The notes beneath the pieces are model-generated. The model was not told where the DNA came from, searched no databases, and saw only the letters and a list, made by a program, of their open reading frames with translations. Of a stretch of DNA of 52,111 bases, positions 7,879 to 17,339 are shown in pieces. The DNA comes from Tersicoccus solisilvae (lineage in GTDB: Bacteria; Actinomycetota; Actinomycetes; Actinomycetales; Micrococcaceae): contig NZ_BMJI01000022.1 of the NCBI RefSeq assembly GCF_014643255.1, positions 1 to 52,111 of the forward strand. The letters run 5' to 3'. The position numbers were made by a program, and so were the translations under genes. Numbering within the stretch: the stretch's first letter is position 1; every line of letters starts with the position of its first letter.

Positions 7879-10800
7879 ATGAGACCAGTCCTGAGAACAC
7901 CAGCTGTCAGAAACCTCCGGCGAGGCGCGGTCGGCGCCGCCCTCGCCACCGCCCTGATCGCGTCCCCGCTGCTCGCCTTCCCGGCGGCGGCGGTTCCGGC
8001 GGCCCCCGCCTCCTCGGACTCCGGGGTCGTCATCAGCGAGGCGTACACCAACGGCGGCAGCGCCAACGCCCCGTACAAGAACAAGTTCGTCGAGCTCTAC
8101 AACGGCTCGGACGTCCCGGTGAGCGTGGACGGGTGGTCCGTGCAGTACCGCTCGGCCACGGGCACGGCCGCCCCGTCCGGCGTGATCCCGCTGCGCGGCA
8201 GCATCCCGGCGAAGGGCCACTACCTGGTCGCCGCCGCCTCCAACGGGGCGACCGGCGCCGCCCTTCCGACCGCCGACGTCACCGGTGGCACCTCCTTCGC
8301 CGGCACCGCCGGCACCCTCGTCCTCGCGAACCAGGCGACCGCGATCACCGCCCTGCCCACCGGGTCGATCGACGGTGCCCAGCGTGTGCCCGGGGTCGTC
8401 GACGTCCTCGGCTACGGCACCTCCAACACCTTCGAGACGAAGGCTGCGACGGCACCCGCCGCGAACACCGATCCGAAGTCGATCACCCGGTCCGGAACGG
8501 ACACCGACGACAACAGCACGGACTTCGCGCTCACCGGCGACGTGACGCCGCAGAACACCGCGGCCTCCCCGAGTGAGCCGACTCCGCAGCCGACGACGCC
8601 CACGGCGTCCCCGACCGCGAGCCCGACCGCCTCCCCGACGGCGTCTCCCACCGCTCCGGCCGACGTCACGCCGATCGCGACGATCCAGGGCACCGGAGCG
8701 AGCAGCGGACTGATCAACCAGACCGTCACCACGCGGGGCCGCGTCACCGCCGCCTACCCGACGGGCGGATTCAACGGCTACTACCTGCAGACCGCCGGCA
8801 CCGGCGGGGACGTCGACCTGGCCACCCACCGGGCATCGGACGCGATCTTCGTGTACTCCCCCGCGACCGTGGGTGACGTCAAGGTCGGCGACGACGTGCA
8901 GGTCACGGGCACGGTCGGCGAATACTTCGGCCTCACTCAGCTCTCCGTGCCGGTCGGCGGGCTGACCGCCCTGACCGAAGCCGCGCCGGAGGTGAAGGCC
9001 GCGACCGTCGGCCTGCCCACGGGCGAGGCGCAGAAGGAGTCGCTGGAGGGCATGCTCATCGCCCCGGCCGGCGACTTCACCGTCACCGACAACTACAGCC
9101 TCAACCAGTACGGCGAGATCGGACTGACTCCGGGCACCAGCCCGCTGCTGAACCCGACCGCGGCCGTCGCCCCGGGGGCACCCGCGCAGACCGCCGCCGC
9201 CGACAACACGGCGAAGACGGTCAAGCTGGACGACGGCGCGACCACGAACTTCCTCGGCGCCGCCGCGAACAAGGCGATCCCGCTGCCGTACCTGACGCCG
9301 GAGAAGCCGATCCGAGTCGGGGCGAAGGCCATCTTCACCACCGACGTCGTCCTCGACTACCGGAACAGCGCCTGGAAGTACCAGCCGCTCACCGCGCTGA
9401 CCGCCGGCAACGCCGCCACCGTGCAGCCGGCCACCTTCAGCGACACCCGGCAGGCCGCCCCGAAGAACGTCGGCGGCGGGGTGAAGATCGCGACCTTCAA
9501 CGTGCTCAACTACTTCACCACCACGGGCGACTCGCTCACCGGGTGCACGCCCTACACCGACCGGGACGGCAAGCCCGTCACGGTCAACGGCGGCTGCGAC
9601 GCCCGCGGCGCCTGGGACGCGGCCAACCTCAAGCGGCAGCAGGACAAGCACGTCGCCGCGATCAACGGGCTGACGGCCGACGTCGTCGCCCTCGAGGAGA
9701 TCGAGAACTCGGCGAAGTTCGGCAAGAACCGGGACGACGCGCTGAAGAACCTGGTCGCCGCACTGAACGCCGGCACCGGGGCGGACACCTGGGCCTTCGT
9801 GCCCTCGCCCGCCGCCGTCCCGCCGCTCGCGGACGAGGACGTCATCCGGTCCGCCTTCATCTACAAGAAGGCCGTCGTGCAGCCCGTCGGCGACTCGGTG
9901 ATGCTGATCGGCTCGGCCGCGTTCAGCAACGCCCGCGAGCCGCTCTCGCAGGTGTTCAAGCCGGTCGGTGCGCCTGACGCGTCCCGGTTCATGGTGATCG
10001 GCAACCACTTCAAGTCCAAGGGCGCCTCCGGCGCGACCGGGGCGGACGTCGACTCCGGCGACGGGCAGGGCGCCTACAACGCCGCCCGCGTGAAGCAGGC
10101 CGACGCCCTGCTCGCCTTTGCGGACGCGCGGAAGAAGGACACCGGTGTCGACCGGCTGTTCCTCGTCGGCGACTTCAACTCCTATGCGAAGGAGGACCCG
10201 GTCCAGCACATCCTCGGCGCCGGGTATGTCAGCCAGGAGGCGAAGACCGGCAAGCACACCTACGCCTTCGGCGGGGCCGTCGGCTCCCTCGACCACGTGT
10301 TCGCCTCTCCCGAGGCGGACGCCACGGTGACCGGTGCGGACGTGTGGGACATCAACGCGGACGAGTCGGTGGCGCTGGAGTACAGCCGCTTCAACGACAA
10401 CGCGACGAACTTCTACCGGCCCGACGCCTTCCGGTCCAGCGACCACGACCCCATCGTGGTCGGCCTGAACCCGGCTCCGCCGGCGCCGGCCACCACCGAG
10501 ATCAACCTGCTGAACATCAACGACTTCCACGGGCGGATCGACGGCAACACCGTCGCCTTCGCCGGCACCGTGGAGCAGCTCAAGGCCGCCGCTCCCGCGG
10601 GTCAGACGGTGTTCCTCTCCGCCGGTGACAACATCGGCGCCTCCCTGTTCGCCTCCTCCCTGGCGCAGGACCAGCCGACCATCGACGTGCTCAACGCCCT
10701 CGGGCTCAGCGCGTCCGCGGTCGGCAACCACGAGTTCGACCAGGGCTGGGCCGACCTGCGGGACCGCGTCCGGGCCGCCGCGAACTGGAAGTACCTCGGC

Positions 10801-12495
10801 GCCAACGTCTACGCCAAGGGCACGAAGAACCCGGTGCTGGACGAGTACCGGATCGTCGACGTCAAGGGTGTGAAGGTGGCCGTGATCGGCACCGTCACGC
10901 AGGAGACGCCGAGCCTCGTGAGCCCCGGCGGCATCGCCGACCTCGACTTCGGGGACCCGGTCGAGGCCGTCAACCGCGTGGCCACCCGGCTGCACGACCA
11001 GAAGCTCGCCGACGTCATCGTCGCCGAGTACCACGAGGGCGCGGGCGCCGGTACGCCGGAGAAGGCGACCCTGGAGCAGGAGATCGCCGGCGGCGGCGCG
11101 TTCGCGACGATCGTCACCGACACCAGCCCGTGGGTGAACGCGATCTTCACCGGCCACACGCACAAGCAGTACGCGTGGGACGGCCCGGTGCCCGGGCAGG
11201 CCGGTAAGACCCGCCCGATCCTGCAGACCGGCAGCTACGGGGAGAACATCGGCCAGATCGTCCTGACGTGGGATCCGACCGCCTCCGCCGTCAGCGGCTA
11301 CACCGTGCGGAACGTGCCGCGCACGACGACGCCGGCGGACCAGCTGGTGGCGACCTACCCGGCCGTCGCGAAGGTCAAGCAGATCACCGACGCCGCGCTG
11401 GCGAAGGCCACCGAGGTGGGCAACCAGCCGGTCGGCAAGGTGACGGCGGACATCACGACCGCGTTCACCGGCGGCACCGCGACCAGTCCCGGCCAGCGGG
11501 ACGACCGTGCCAGCGAGTCCACCCTCGGTCACCTGGTCGCGGACGCCCTGCTGGATCGGCTCAAGGACCCGACGGTCGGCGGTGCGGAGATCAGCGTCGT
11601 CAACCCCGGCGGCCTGCGCAACGAGCTCTACTACGCGTCGGCCGACCCGAACAATCCGCTGGATCAGAATGGCACCATCACCTACGCCGAGGCCAACGCC
11701 GTGCTGCCGTTCGTGAACAACCTGTGGACCACGTCGCTCACCGGCGCACAGGTCAAGGAGCTGCTCGAACAGCAGTGGCAGCCGGCGGGCAACTCCCGGC
11801 CGTTCCTGGCCCTGAGCGTCTCGAAGAACGTGGCGTTCACCGTCGACCCGGCCCAGCCGGCGGGGTCGCGCGTCACCTCGGTCCGGATCAACGGGCAGCC
11901 GATCGACGCGGCCCGGTCCTACCGGGTGGGCACGTTCAGCTTCCTCGCGCAGGGCGGCGACAACTTCACTGCCTTCACGAAGGGCACGAACACGCGTGAC
12001 TCGGGGCTGATCGACCGGGACGCCTGGATCGCCTACCTCAAGGCCAACAGCCCGGTCTCGCCGGACTTCGCCCGGCGCGGCGTGCAGGCCACCGGCCTGC
12101 CGACCGGTCCGGTCGCCGCGGGTTCCTCCGTCAGCGTCGGGCTCTCCGGACTCGACCTGACCTCGCTCGGCAGCCCCGCGAACACGTCCGTGGCGGCGAC
12201 GTTCACGGACGCGAAGGGCACCACCACGACGCTCGGCACCACCCCGGTGTCGAACGGGTCGGCCACCGTCACGGTCACCGTCCCGGCGAAGGCGGCCGCC
12301 GGTGCGGGCACGGTGCGGCTGGTCGCGGCGCCGACGTCCACCACGGTCTCGGTGCCGGTCACGGTCACGGCAGCCACCCCGCCGCCGGGGCCGCAGTGCG
12401 TCGCCCCGACACCGCCGACGTCGGGCGGCATCGGAGCCTGGCTGCGGTACCTCGCGGATCTGATCCGCTACGGGATCTGCCGCGTGCGCGGATGA
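7879..12495 (+). CDS. Secreted multidomain extracellular nuclease / 5'-nucleotidase (ExeM/NucH type)
   Basis: 1538 aa, exported. A long signal peptide (RNLRRGAVGAALATALIAS, then LLAFPAAAVPAAPA) ends near residue 40. Next come a lamin-tail domain (about 45-175), a Thr/Pro/Ser linker with TASP repeats (about 231-261) and an OB-fold (about 262-370). The endonuclease/exonuclease/phosphatase domain (about 535-860) has N541 in FNVLN, E606/E607, D765 and N767 in GDFN, and D855-H856-D857. A calcineurin-like 5'-nucleotidase domain follows: D882/H884, D917, N950-H951 and H1093/H1095. The 5'-nucleotidase C-terminal domain and an Ig-like tail complete it. All catalytic residues are kept. It should degrade extracellular DNA and dephosphorylate the nucleotides. 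The ATG at 7879 has GGAG 8 nt upstream. Confidence 0.92.
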   Translation: MRPVLRTPAVRNLRRGAVGAALATALIASPLLAFPAAAVPAAPASSDSGVVISEAYTNGGSANAPYKNKFVELYNGSDVPVSVDGWSVQYRSATGTAAPSGVIPLRGSIPAKGHYLVAAASNGATGAALPTADVTGGTSFAGTAGTLVLANQATAITALPTGSIDGAQRVPGVVDVLGYGTSNTFETKAATAPAANTDPKSITRSGTDTDDNSTDFALTGDVTPQNTAASPSEPTPQPTTPTASPTASPTASPTASPTAPADVTPIATIQGTGASSGLINQTVTTRGRVTAAYPTGGFNGYYLQTAGTGGDVDLATHRASDAIFVYSPATVGDVKVGDDVQVTGTVGEYFGLTQLSVPVGGLTALTEAAPEVKAATVGLPTGEAQKESLEGMLIAPAGDFTVTDNYSLNQYGEIGLTPGTSPLLNPTAAVAPGAPAQTAAADNTAKTVKLDDGATTNFLGAAANKAIPLPYLTPEKPIRVGAKAIFTTDVVLDYRNSAWKYQPLTALTAGNAATVQPATFSDTRQAAPKNVGGGVKIATFNVLNYFTTTGDSLTGCTPYTDRDGKPVTVNGGCDARGAWDAANLKRQQDKHVAAINGLTADVVALEEIENSAKFGKNRDDALKNLVAALNAGTGADTWAFVPSPAAVPPLADEDVIRSAFIYKKAVVQPVGDSVMLIGSAAFSNAREPLSQVFKPVGAPDASRFMVIGNHFKSKGASGATGADVDSGDGQGAYNAARVKQADALLAFADARKKDTGVDRLFLVGDFNSYAKEDPVQHILGAGYVSQEAKTGKHTYAFGGAVGSLDHVFASPEADATVTGADVWDINADESVALEYSRFNDNATNFYRPDAFRSSDHDPIVVGLNPAPPAPATTEINLLNINDFHGRIDGNTVAFAGTVEQLKAAAPAGQTVFLSAGDNIGASLFASSLAQDQPTIDVLNALGLSASAVGNHEFDQGWADLRDRVRAAANWKYLGANVYAKGTKNPVLDEYRIVDVKGVKVAVIGTVTQETPSLVSPGGIADLDFGDPVEAVNRVATRLHDQKLADVIVAEYHEGAGAGTPEKATLEQEIAGGGAFATIVTDTSPWVNAIFTGHTHKQYAWDGPVPGQAGKTRPILQTGSYGENIGQIVLTWDPTASAVSGYTVRNVPRTTTPADQLVATYPAVAKVKQITDAALAKATEVGNQPVGKVTADITTAFTGGTATSPGQRDDRASESTLGHLVADALLDRLKDPTVGGAEISVVNPGGLRNELYYASADPNNPLDQNGTITYAEANAVLPFVNNLWTTSLTGAQVKELLEQQWQPAGNSRPFLALSVSKNVAFTVDPAQPAGSRVTSVRINGQPIDAARSYRVGTFSFLAQGGDNFTAFTKGTNTRDSGLIDRDAWIAYLKANSPVSPDFARRGVQATGLPTGPVAAGSSVSVGLSGLDLTSLGSPANTSVAATFTDAKGTTTTLGTTPVSNGSATVTVTVPAKAAAGAGTVRLVAAPTSTTVSVPVTVTAATPPPGPQCVAPTPPTSGGIGAWLRYLADLIRYGICRVRG

Positions 12496-12526
12496 TCGTC
12501 CCCGGCTGATCGACGGCCACCACCGA

Positions 12527-12566
12527 CCGCAGGGGCATCCCGGTTCACGCCGGGGTGCCCCTGCGG
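12527..12566. terminator. Strong hairpin terminator between converging genes
   Basis: CCGCAGGGGCA pairs with TGCCCCTGCGG, and an inner CCCGG/CCGGG extends the stem. It lies 31 bp after the nuclease stop and before the stop of the opposing FAD gene, so it may serve both strands. The U-tract is poor, as is usual in high-GC actinobacteria. Confidence 0.75.
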
Positions 12567-12639
12567 CGTTCCGGGTGTACCCGGACGTGCGACCCGGGGC
12601 TCGCAGCGTCCGCCGGGCCCACACCCCCGTCGCGCGTCG

Positions 12640-14637
12640 TCAGGACGCGGCGCCCTCGACGATGTCGGCGGCGATGCGGTCCGCATCCCACAGGGTGCGC
12701 CCCCCGGACCGGGCCGAGCTGTGCGCTTCCGCGGCGATCGCCGTCCCGAGCTGGACGGACGCGAGCGGCAGGCCGATCACGTAGAGGCCCTCGACGGTGC
12801 GGCCGGCGGCGTCGATCGCCCGGTACGGCGGCAGCGTCACGTCCATCCCGGCGGTCACCTCCGGGGTGCCGGTGACGCCCATCATCGATCGGGGCCGGAC
12901 CAGCCCGTCGGCGAGCATGCCGGTGAGCAGCGGCGACTGCGCCCGCGCAACCGCGTTGGCGGGGGCCGTCGCCTCGATCATCACCCGCGCCGCCAGCGGG
13001 GGGCGGGCGACCCACGGCGAGGAGGCGACGAATGTCTCGCCGGACTCGGCGACGCCGAACTGCGGGTCCGGCCCCACGAAGTGCGCGACGCCGGCCTCGG
13101 CGAGGGCGATCAGTTGTTCGATCCGCTGCACCGGCGGACCGCTGGCCAGTCCCTCGACGAACGGCTCGAACCAGCCTCGCAGCTCCCGCAACCAGGACTC
13201 GTCGCTGATACCGCCGTCGGCGACCACCATCTTGAGCAGGTACCGCCCCGCGTTCAGCGCCCCGATCGCCACCTTCAAGGGATCGTCCTCCCCGCGCGCG
13301 GACCCCGCCGCGTCGGCGTGCAGGTAGCCGAGCACCGCGGCGTCGAAGTCCTCCGCGCCGTCGAAGGGGCGACGCCCAAGGGGCTGGGCGAGCTTGTCCG
13401 GGTTGATCCGGGCGTGCTCGTGCACGTACCGGCCGGTGAGCGCGCCGAGCCGCTCGTCCCAGGCCGGATCGTCGCCGCGGGCCGGCTCGGTGAGCAGGGC
13501 GTCCAGCTCGGTCAGGAAGCGCGAGCCCTCGTCGAGCAGATCGGCCGGTGTGGTCTCGGCCATCGTCGTGTAGTACGCCCACAGGGCGTCCCGCCGCAGC
13601 AGCGGCCACAGGTCGTGCCGGAACGTCAGGGTGGCACCCTCGCGGCGCAGCGCGCGGGCGGCGTCGTCGGTGAAGAACCGCAGCCGCACCCGGCGCGGGA
13701 TGTAGGTCTCGAGCACCGCCTTGGCCCGGTAGGGGACGCCGCGGCGCGAGGCGGCGTACAGGACCGGTTCGGCGCCGGAGGGCCGGTACCGGTAGCGGGT
13801 GCGGGGCCCGTCCCGCCACGGCGCGAACACGCCGCCCCGGCCCTCGGTCAGTTCGGCCATCAGGTCGAAGAAGTTCAGCCCCAGGCCCCGAATCAGCACC
13901 GGTTCACCGGCGCGCACGTCGGTGAGGTCGACATCGGCCGGGATCGCGGGCGGTTGGTAGTGCAGCCCGTGGGTCGCGGCCGCGTCGCGCAGCAGCCGCT
14001 GGTCCGGCCGGAGCCGGCTCTCCTGGTGGCCGTAGGCGAGGACGACCGCGTCGGCGGTCAACCCGCCCCCGTCGTCCAGGCTGAGAACGAAACGGTGCGC
14101 CGCCACGGAGGTGGCATCGGTGCGCCGGGTCAGCGCCGTGACGGTGGCCCGGTGCTCGGTGACCGTGACGCCGGCCGGGGCCGCGGCCCGCAGCTCGGCC
14201 AGGGTCGCGGCCAGGTAGCGGCCGTAGAGGCGGCGCGTCGGGAAGTCGCCGGCGGTGAGCGCGCACAGTTCGGCCCACTCCCCCGCGTCGAGGCCGGCGG
14301 CGTCGCCGCGGTCACCGCGGCCGTCCGCCGCGGCCCGGCCGCCCGGGCCGGTCAGCCGCTGCCGCCAGCCGTCGAACGTGGAACCGGCCACGCCGGGGAC
14401 CTCCAGCACGCCGTCGGGCACGACGGTCGGGAACAGGGAGGGCGTGTTCATCAGGGGCAACCGTGACTGGTCGGACCGCCACACCCGGCCCGGCCCGGCC
14501 GGGTGCGGGTCGATCAGGTGGACGGTCAGGCGGACGTCGTCGTGAACCCGGGCGTGGGCGAGTAGACGCTCCAGGACCGAGGTACCGCGGGGTCCGGCGC
14601 CCACGACGGCGACCGTGACCTCCCGCGACTGACCCAT
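12640..14637 (-). CDS. FAD/NAD(P)-binding protein (COG4529-like)
   Basis: 665 aa. The N-terminal dinucleotide-binding motif VAVVGAGPRGTSVLERL has G13-x-G15-x-x-G18. Further family features are GPGRVWRSDQSRLPLMNTPS near residues 50-70 and VLAYGHQESRL in the middle, as in the HI0933/FAD_NAD_binding_9 family, related in fold to ornithine/lysine N-monooxygenases. The substrate is not known; proteins of this kind occur next to siderophore or unknown pathways, but no such genes are seen here. The start is an ATG placed exactly 6 nt after a TAGGCT hexamer (14644-14649), suggesting a leaderless message. It is a single gene, divergent from the peptidase at 14746. Confidence 0.75.
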   Translation of the reverse strand: MGQSREVTVAVVGAGPRGTSVLERLLAHARVHDDVRLTVHLIDPHPAGPGRVWRSDQSRLPLMNTPSLFPTVVPDGVLEVPGVAGSTFDGWRQRLTGPGGRAAADGRGDRGDAAGLDAGEWAELCALTAGDFPTRRLYGRYLAATLAELRAAAPAGVTVTEHRATVTALTRRTDATSVAAHRFVLSLDDGGGLTADAVVLAYGHQESRLRPDQRLLRDAAATHGLHYQPPAIPADVDLTDVRAGEPVLIRGLGLNFFDLMAELTEGRGGVFAPWRDGPRTRYRYRPSGAEPVLYAASRRGVPYRAKAVLETYIPRRVRLRFFTDDAARALRREGATLTFRHDLWPLLRRDALWAYYTTMAETTPADLLDEGSRFLTELDALLTEPARGDDPAWDERLGALTGRYVHEHARINPDKLAQPLGRRPFDGAEDFDAAVLGYLHADAAGSARGEDDPLKVAIGALNAGRYLLKMVVADGGISDESWLRELRGWFEPFVEGLASGPPVQRIEQLIALAEAGVAHFVGPDPQFGVAESGETFVASSPWVARPPLAARVMIEATAPANAVARAQSPLLTGMLADGLVRPRSMMGVTGTPEVTAGMDVTLPPYRAIDAAGRTVEGLYVIGLPLASVQLGTAIAAEAHSSARSGGRTLWDADRIAADIVEGAAS

Positions 14638-14643
14638 CCGGCC

Positions 14644-14649
14644 AGCCTA
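14644..14649 (-). promoter_or_regulatory. -10 box of leaderless FAD-protein promoter
   Basis: TAGGCT on the minus strand ends 6 nt before the ATG at 14637. No good -35 is seen. The call rests on the same spacing found at several other starts in the window. Confidence 0.45.
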
Positions 14650-14733
14650 ACGGGCAGCGCCGGCCGGGCCGTCCGGCCCCATTCCCGCCCGCCGGCGCCC
14701 GGGGCCGCCACGAGGCGGTGCGCGGAGCAACCC

Positions 14734-14739
14734 TACGAT
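14734..14739 (+). promoter_or_regulatory. -10 box of leaderless peptidase promoter
   Basis: TACGAT is followed by GGCACC and then the ATG at 14746, so transcription should begin at or next to the start codon. No ribosome-binding site is present upstream of this ATG. Confidence 0.5.
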
Positions 14740-14745
14740 GGCACC

Positions 14746-16905
14746 ATGAGCGACCAGCGGGCCAACACCGCCACCCCCGGTACCCCTCCCACGGACGCGC
14801 CCGCGGGCGTCGTCGAACCCGCCGACGAGTTCCTCTGGCTCGAGGACATCCACGGCAGCGAGCCGCTGGCGTGGGCCGAGCAGCAGAACGGCCGTACCCT
14901 GGCCGCGCTGGGCACCGGCGCGTACGACCGCCTGCGCGAGCAGATCCTCGCCGTCCTGGACGACACCGCGAAGATCCCCGACGTCACCAAGCGCGGCCCG
15001 TACTACTACAACTTCTGGCGCGACGAGACGAACCCGCGCGGCCTGTGGCGGCGCACCACCTGGGCGTCCTACCAGCGGCAGCAGCCGGAGTGGGAGGTGC
15101 TGCTGGACGTCGACGCCCTCGCCACGACCGACGGCACCCCGTGGGTGTTCGCCGGCGCGAGCCTGCTCCGTCCCGAGCCCGGCCAACCCTGGCGGCGCGG
15201 GCTGGTCAAGCTCTCCCCCGACGGCGGCGACGCGGTGCGCGTGCGGGAGTTCGATGTCGAGACCAGGCAGTTCGTCGCCGACGGCTTCGACCTGCCGACC
15301 GCCAAGACCCAGGTCAGCTGGGTGGACGCCGACACGATCTTCGTCGGCACCGACACCGGCCCGGGTTCGATGACGACGTCGTCCTACCCGCGCACCGGGC
15401 GCCGCCTCACCCGCGGCCAGGACCTCGCCGACGCGCCCGTGCTGTGGGAGGTGCCCGAGGAGCACCTGATGGCCGTCCTCGCGCACGACCGCACGCCGGG
15501 CTTCGAGCGGGACGTCGCCGTCGACGTCATCGACTTCTTCCGCACCCGCACCCACGTCGCCGACGCTGCCGAGGGCACCGCCGACCTCACCTGGCGGCAC
15601 ATCGACGTGCCCGACGACGTCAACGTCGACCTGCACCGGCAGTGGGTGCTGTTCCGCCCGCAGACCGACTGGGACCACGACGGGACCACCGTGCCCGCCG
15701 GCACACTCGCGGTCGCCCCGCTGGAGGACTTCCTGGCCGGCCGGCGGGAGCTGACCGTCGTCTTCGCCCCGGACGAGCGGACCTCCCTGCAGGGCTGGAG
15801 CTGGACGGCGAACCACCTCCTCCTCACCCTGCTCACCGACGTCGCCTCCCGGGTACTGGTCCTCGACCCCGAGGCCGGGTTCACCGGCACGGAGCTGCCG
15901 GACGCCCCGGAGCTGAGCACGGTGAGCGCGTCAGCGGTCGACGACGAGGACCCGGAGGAGGGCGACGACTACTGGCTCACCGTCTCCGGGTTCCTCACCC
16001 CGACGACGCTGCAGCGCGGCCGGCTCGGCGGTGCCGGCAGCGAAGGGGAACCCGCGCGCACCGTCAAGACGTCCCCGTCGTTCTTCGAAGGGGAGGGCCT
16101 GCGGGTGGAGCAGCACTTCGTCACCTCCGCCGACGGCACCCGGGTGCCCTACTTCCAGATCGGGCCGAAGGACCTCGTCCTCGACGGCGCCAACCCGACC
16201 CTGCTCAACGGCTACGGCGGCTTCGAGATCTCCCGCACCCCCGCCTACAGCGGCGCGATCGGCCGCAGCTGGCTGACCCGGCGCACCGCGCAAGGCCGCA
16301 GCGGCGTCTACGTCATCGCGAACATCCGCGGCGGCGGCGAGTACGGGCCGGGGTGGCACCGCGCGGCGTTGCAGGCGAACCGGCCGCGCGCGTACGAGGA
16401 CTTCGCCGCCGTCGCGCAGGACCTGATCGACCGCGGCGTCACCTCGCGGGCGCACCTGGGCTGCTCGGGCGGCTCCAACGGCGGGCTACTGGTCGGCAAC
16501 ATGCTCACCACCTACCCGCACCTGTTCGGCGCCATCTCGTGCGGGGTGCCGCTGCTGGACATGCGCCGCTACACGAAGCTGTCCGCCGGCTACTCCTGGA
16601 TCGCCGAGTACGGCGACCCGGACGACCCCGAGCAGTGGGCGTTCATCCGCACGTTCTCGCCGTACCACAACCTCGTTCCGGGCACCGACTACCCGGCCAC
16701 GCTGATCTACACGGCCACCTCCGACGATCGGGTCGGGCCCGTGCAGGCCCGCAAGATGGCCGCCCGGATGGAGGCGATGGGCGTGGACGACGTGTGGTTC
16801 TACGAGGCGCTCGAGGGCGGCCACGCCGCGGCATCGGACAACCGGCAGGCCGCGCAGATGGCGGCGCTGAGCTCGCAGTTCCTCTGGCAGCACCTCGCCG
16901 ACTGA
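14746..16905 (+). CDS. Prolyl oligopeptidase family serine peptidase (S9A)
   Basis: 719 aa, the normal length for family S9A. The N-terminal half forms the seven-bladed propeller; the catalytic alpha/beta-hydrolase domain is C-terminal. The nucleophile lies in GCSGGSNGG (S577), the acid in TSDDRVGP (D660, followed by D661 and R662) and the base in LEGGHAAA (H693). The conserved LLNGYGGFEISRTPAYSG and NIRGGGEYGPGWH segments are present. No signal peptide is seen, so it is probably cytoplasmic and cleaves short peptides after proline or related residues. It stands alone and seems leaderless. Confidence 0.92.
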   Translation: MSDQRANTATPGTPPTDAPAGVVEPADEFLWLEDIHGSEPLAWAEQQNGRTLAALGTGAYDRLREQILAVLDDTAKIPDVTKRGPYYYNFWRDETNPRGLWRRTTWASYQRQQPEWEVLLDVDALATTDGTPWVFAGASLLRPEPGQPWRRGLVKLSPDGGDAVRVREFDVETRQFVADGFDLPTAKTQVSWVDADTIFVGTDTGPGSMTTSSYPRTGRRLTRGQDLADAPVLWEVPEEHLMAVLAHDRTPGFERDVAVDVIDFFRTRTHVADAAEGTADLTWRHIDVPDDVNVDLHRQWVLFRPQTDWDHDGTTVPAGTLAVAPLEDFLAGRRELTVVFAPDERTSLQGWSWTANHLLLTLLTDVASRVLVLDPEAGFTGTELPDAPELSTVSASAVDDEDPEEGDDYWLTVSGFLTPTTLQRGRLGGAGSEGEPARTVKTSPSFFEGEGLRVEQHFVTSADGTRVPYFQIGPKDLVLDGANPTLLNGYGGFEISRTPAYSGAIGRSWLTRRTAQGRSGVYVIANIRGGGEYGPGWHRAALQANRPRAYEDFAAVAQDLIDRGVTSRAHLGCSGGSNGGLLVGNMLTTYPHLFGAISCGVPLLDMRRYTKLSAGYSWIAEYGDPDDPEQWAFIRTFSPYHNLVPGTDYPATLIYTATSDDRVGPVQARKMAARMEAMGVDDVWFYEALEGGHAAASDNRQAAQMAALSSQFLWQHLAD

Positions 16906-17018
16906 GTCGGCGACCACTGACGGACCAGCACGCCCGCGACGTCGAGGCGCTCGCCCTGCAGGTCGAGGCCGTGGAACGGCGCCGCACCGCCTGCGCCGCG
17001 GACGTGGCCGACAGCGAC

Positions 17019-17053
17019 GTCGTTCCCGGCGCGCTGAGACCGCCGGGAACGAC
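17019..17053 (+). terminator. Hairpin after the peptidase gene
   Basis: GTCGTTCCCGG and CCGGGAACGAC form a perfect 11-bp stem with a 13-nt loop, 113 bp downstream of the peptidase stop. It is placed to end that transcript. There is no clear U-tract. The 16906-17018 stretch before it shows no convincing gene. Confidence 0.55.
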
Positions 17054-17056
17054 AAC

Positions 17057-17082
17057 AGCCCGGGTCCTGACGGACCCGGGCT
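17057..17082 (-). terminator. Terminator of tRNA-Ser(GCT)
   Basis: AGCCCGGGTCC and GGACCCGGGCT make a perfect 11-bp stem with a 4-nt loop. Read on the minus strand it is followed by GTTGTCGTT, a modest U-rich tail, and it lies 40 bp past the 3' end of the tRNA. Confidence 0.65.
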
Positions 17083-17122
17083 GCTCCCGGTGGTGCTGCC
17101 GACGCCGGGTGGCGCCGTTCGG

Positions 17123-17211
17123 CGGAGACGGGGGGATTTGAACCCCCGGTCGAGTTTTGGCCCGACCCTTCATTAGCAGTGAAGTCCATTCGGCCGCTCT
17201 GGCACGTCTCC
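17123..17211 (-). tRNA. tRNA-Ser (anticodon GCT)
   Basis: A class II tRNA on the minus strand. Acceptor arms GGAGACG and CGTCTCC pair fully, the D-arm has the AGCGGCC sequence shared with tRNA-Ser(TGA), the anticodon loop reads CTGCTAA, and the T loop is GGTTCAAATCC. CCA is not encoded. Confidence 0.96.
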
Positions 17212-17301
17212 ATCGCTGTCACCAGCGTCCCCCAGCGTACCGAACGCCGCCCGAGGGACACAAAACCGCGCGCCGTCGGCATGGCACAGATCACAAAGAA
17301 C

Positions 17302-17333
17302 CGTTTGCAAACGCCTCTTTGCGGTTCTAGACT
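17302..17333 (+). promoter_or_regulatory. Leaderless promoter with CGTTTGCAAACG operator
   Basis: -35 TTGCAA (17305-17310), 17-bp spacer, -10 TAGACT (17328-17333), then GGAGAC and the ATG at 17340. A 12-bp perfect palindrome, CGTTTGCAAACG (17302-17313), covers the -35. Autoregulation by the ArsR-type product is likely but not shown. Confidence 0.6.
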
Positions 17334-17339
17334 GGAGAC

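Noticed and set aside
8570-8665. CRISPR-like tandem repeats
   Set aside because: They are short in-frame TASP codon repeats in a Pro/Thr linker, without spacers. No CRISPR array was seen anywhere in the window.
7828-12624. A 1598-codon open frame opposite the nuclease gene
   Set aside because: Arg/Gly/Val-rich antisense shadow; the plus strand has a signal peptide and all catalytic motifs.
16913-17040. A possible small gene between the peptidase and tRNA-Ser(GCT)
   Set aside because: No convincing start codon or ribosome site, and the stretch ends in the stem of a terminator hairpin.
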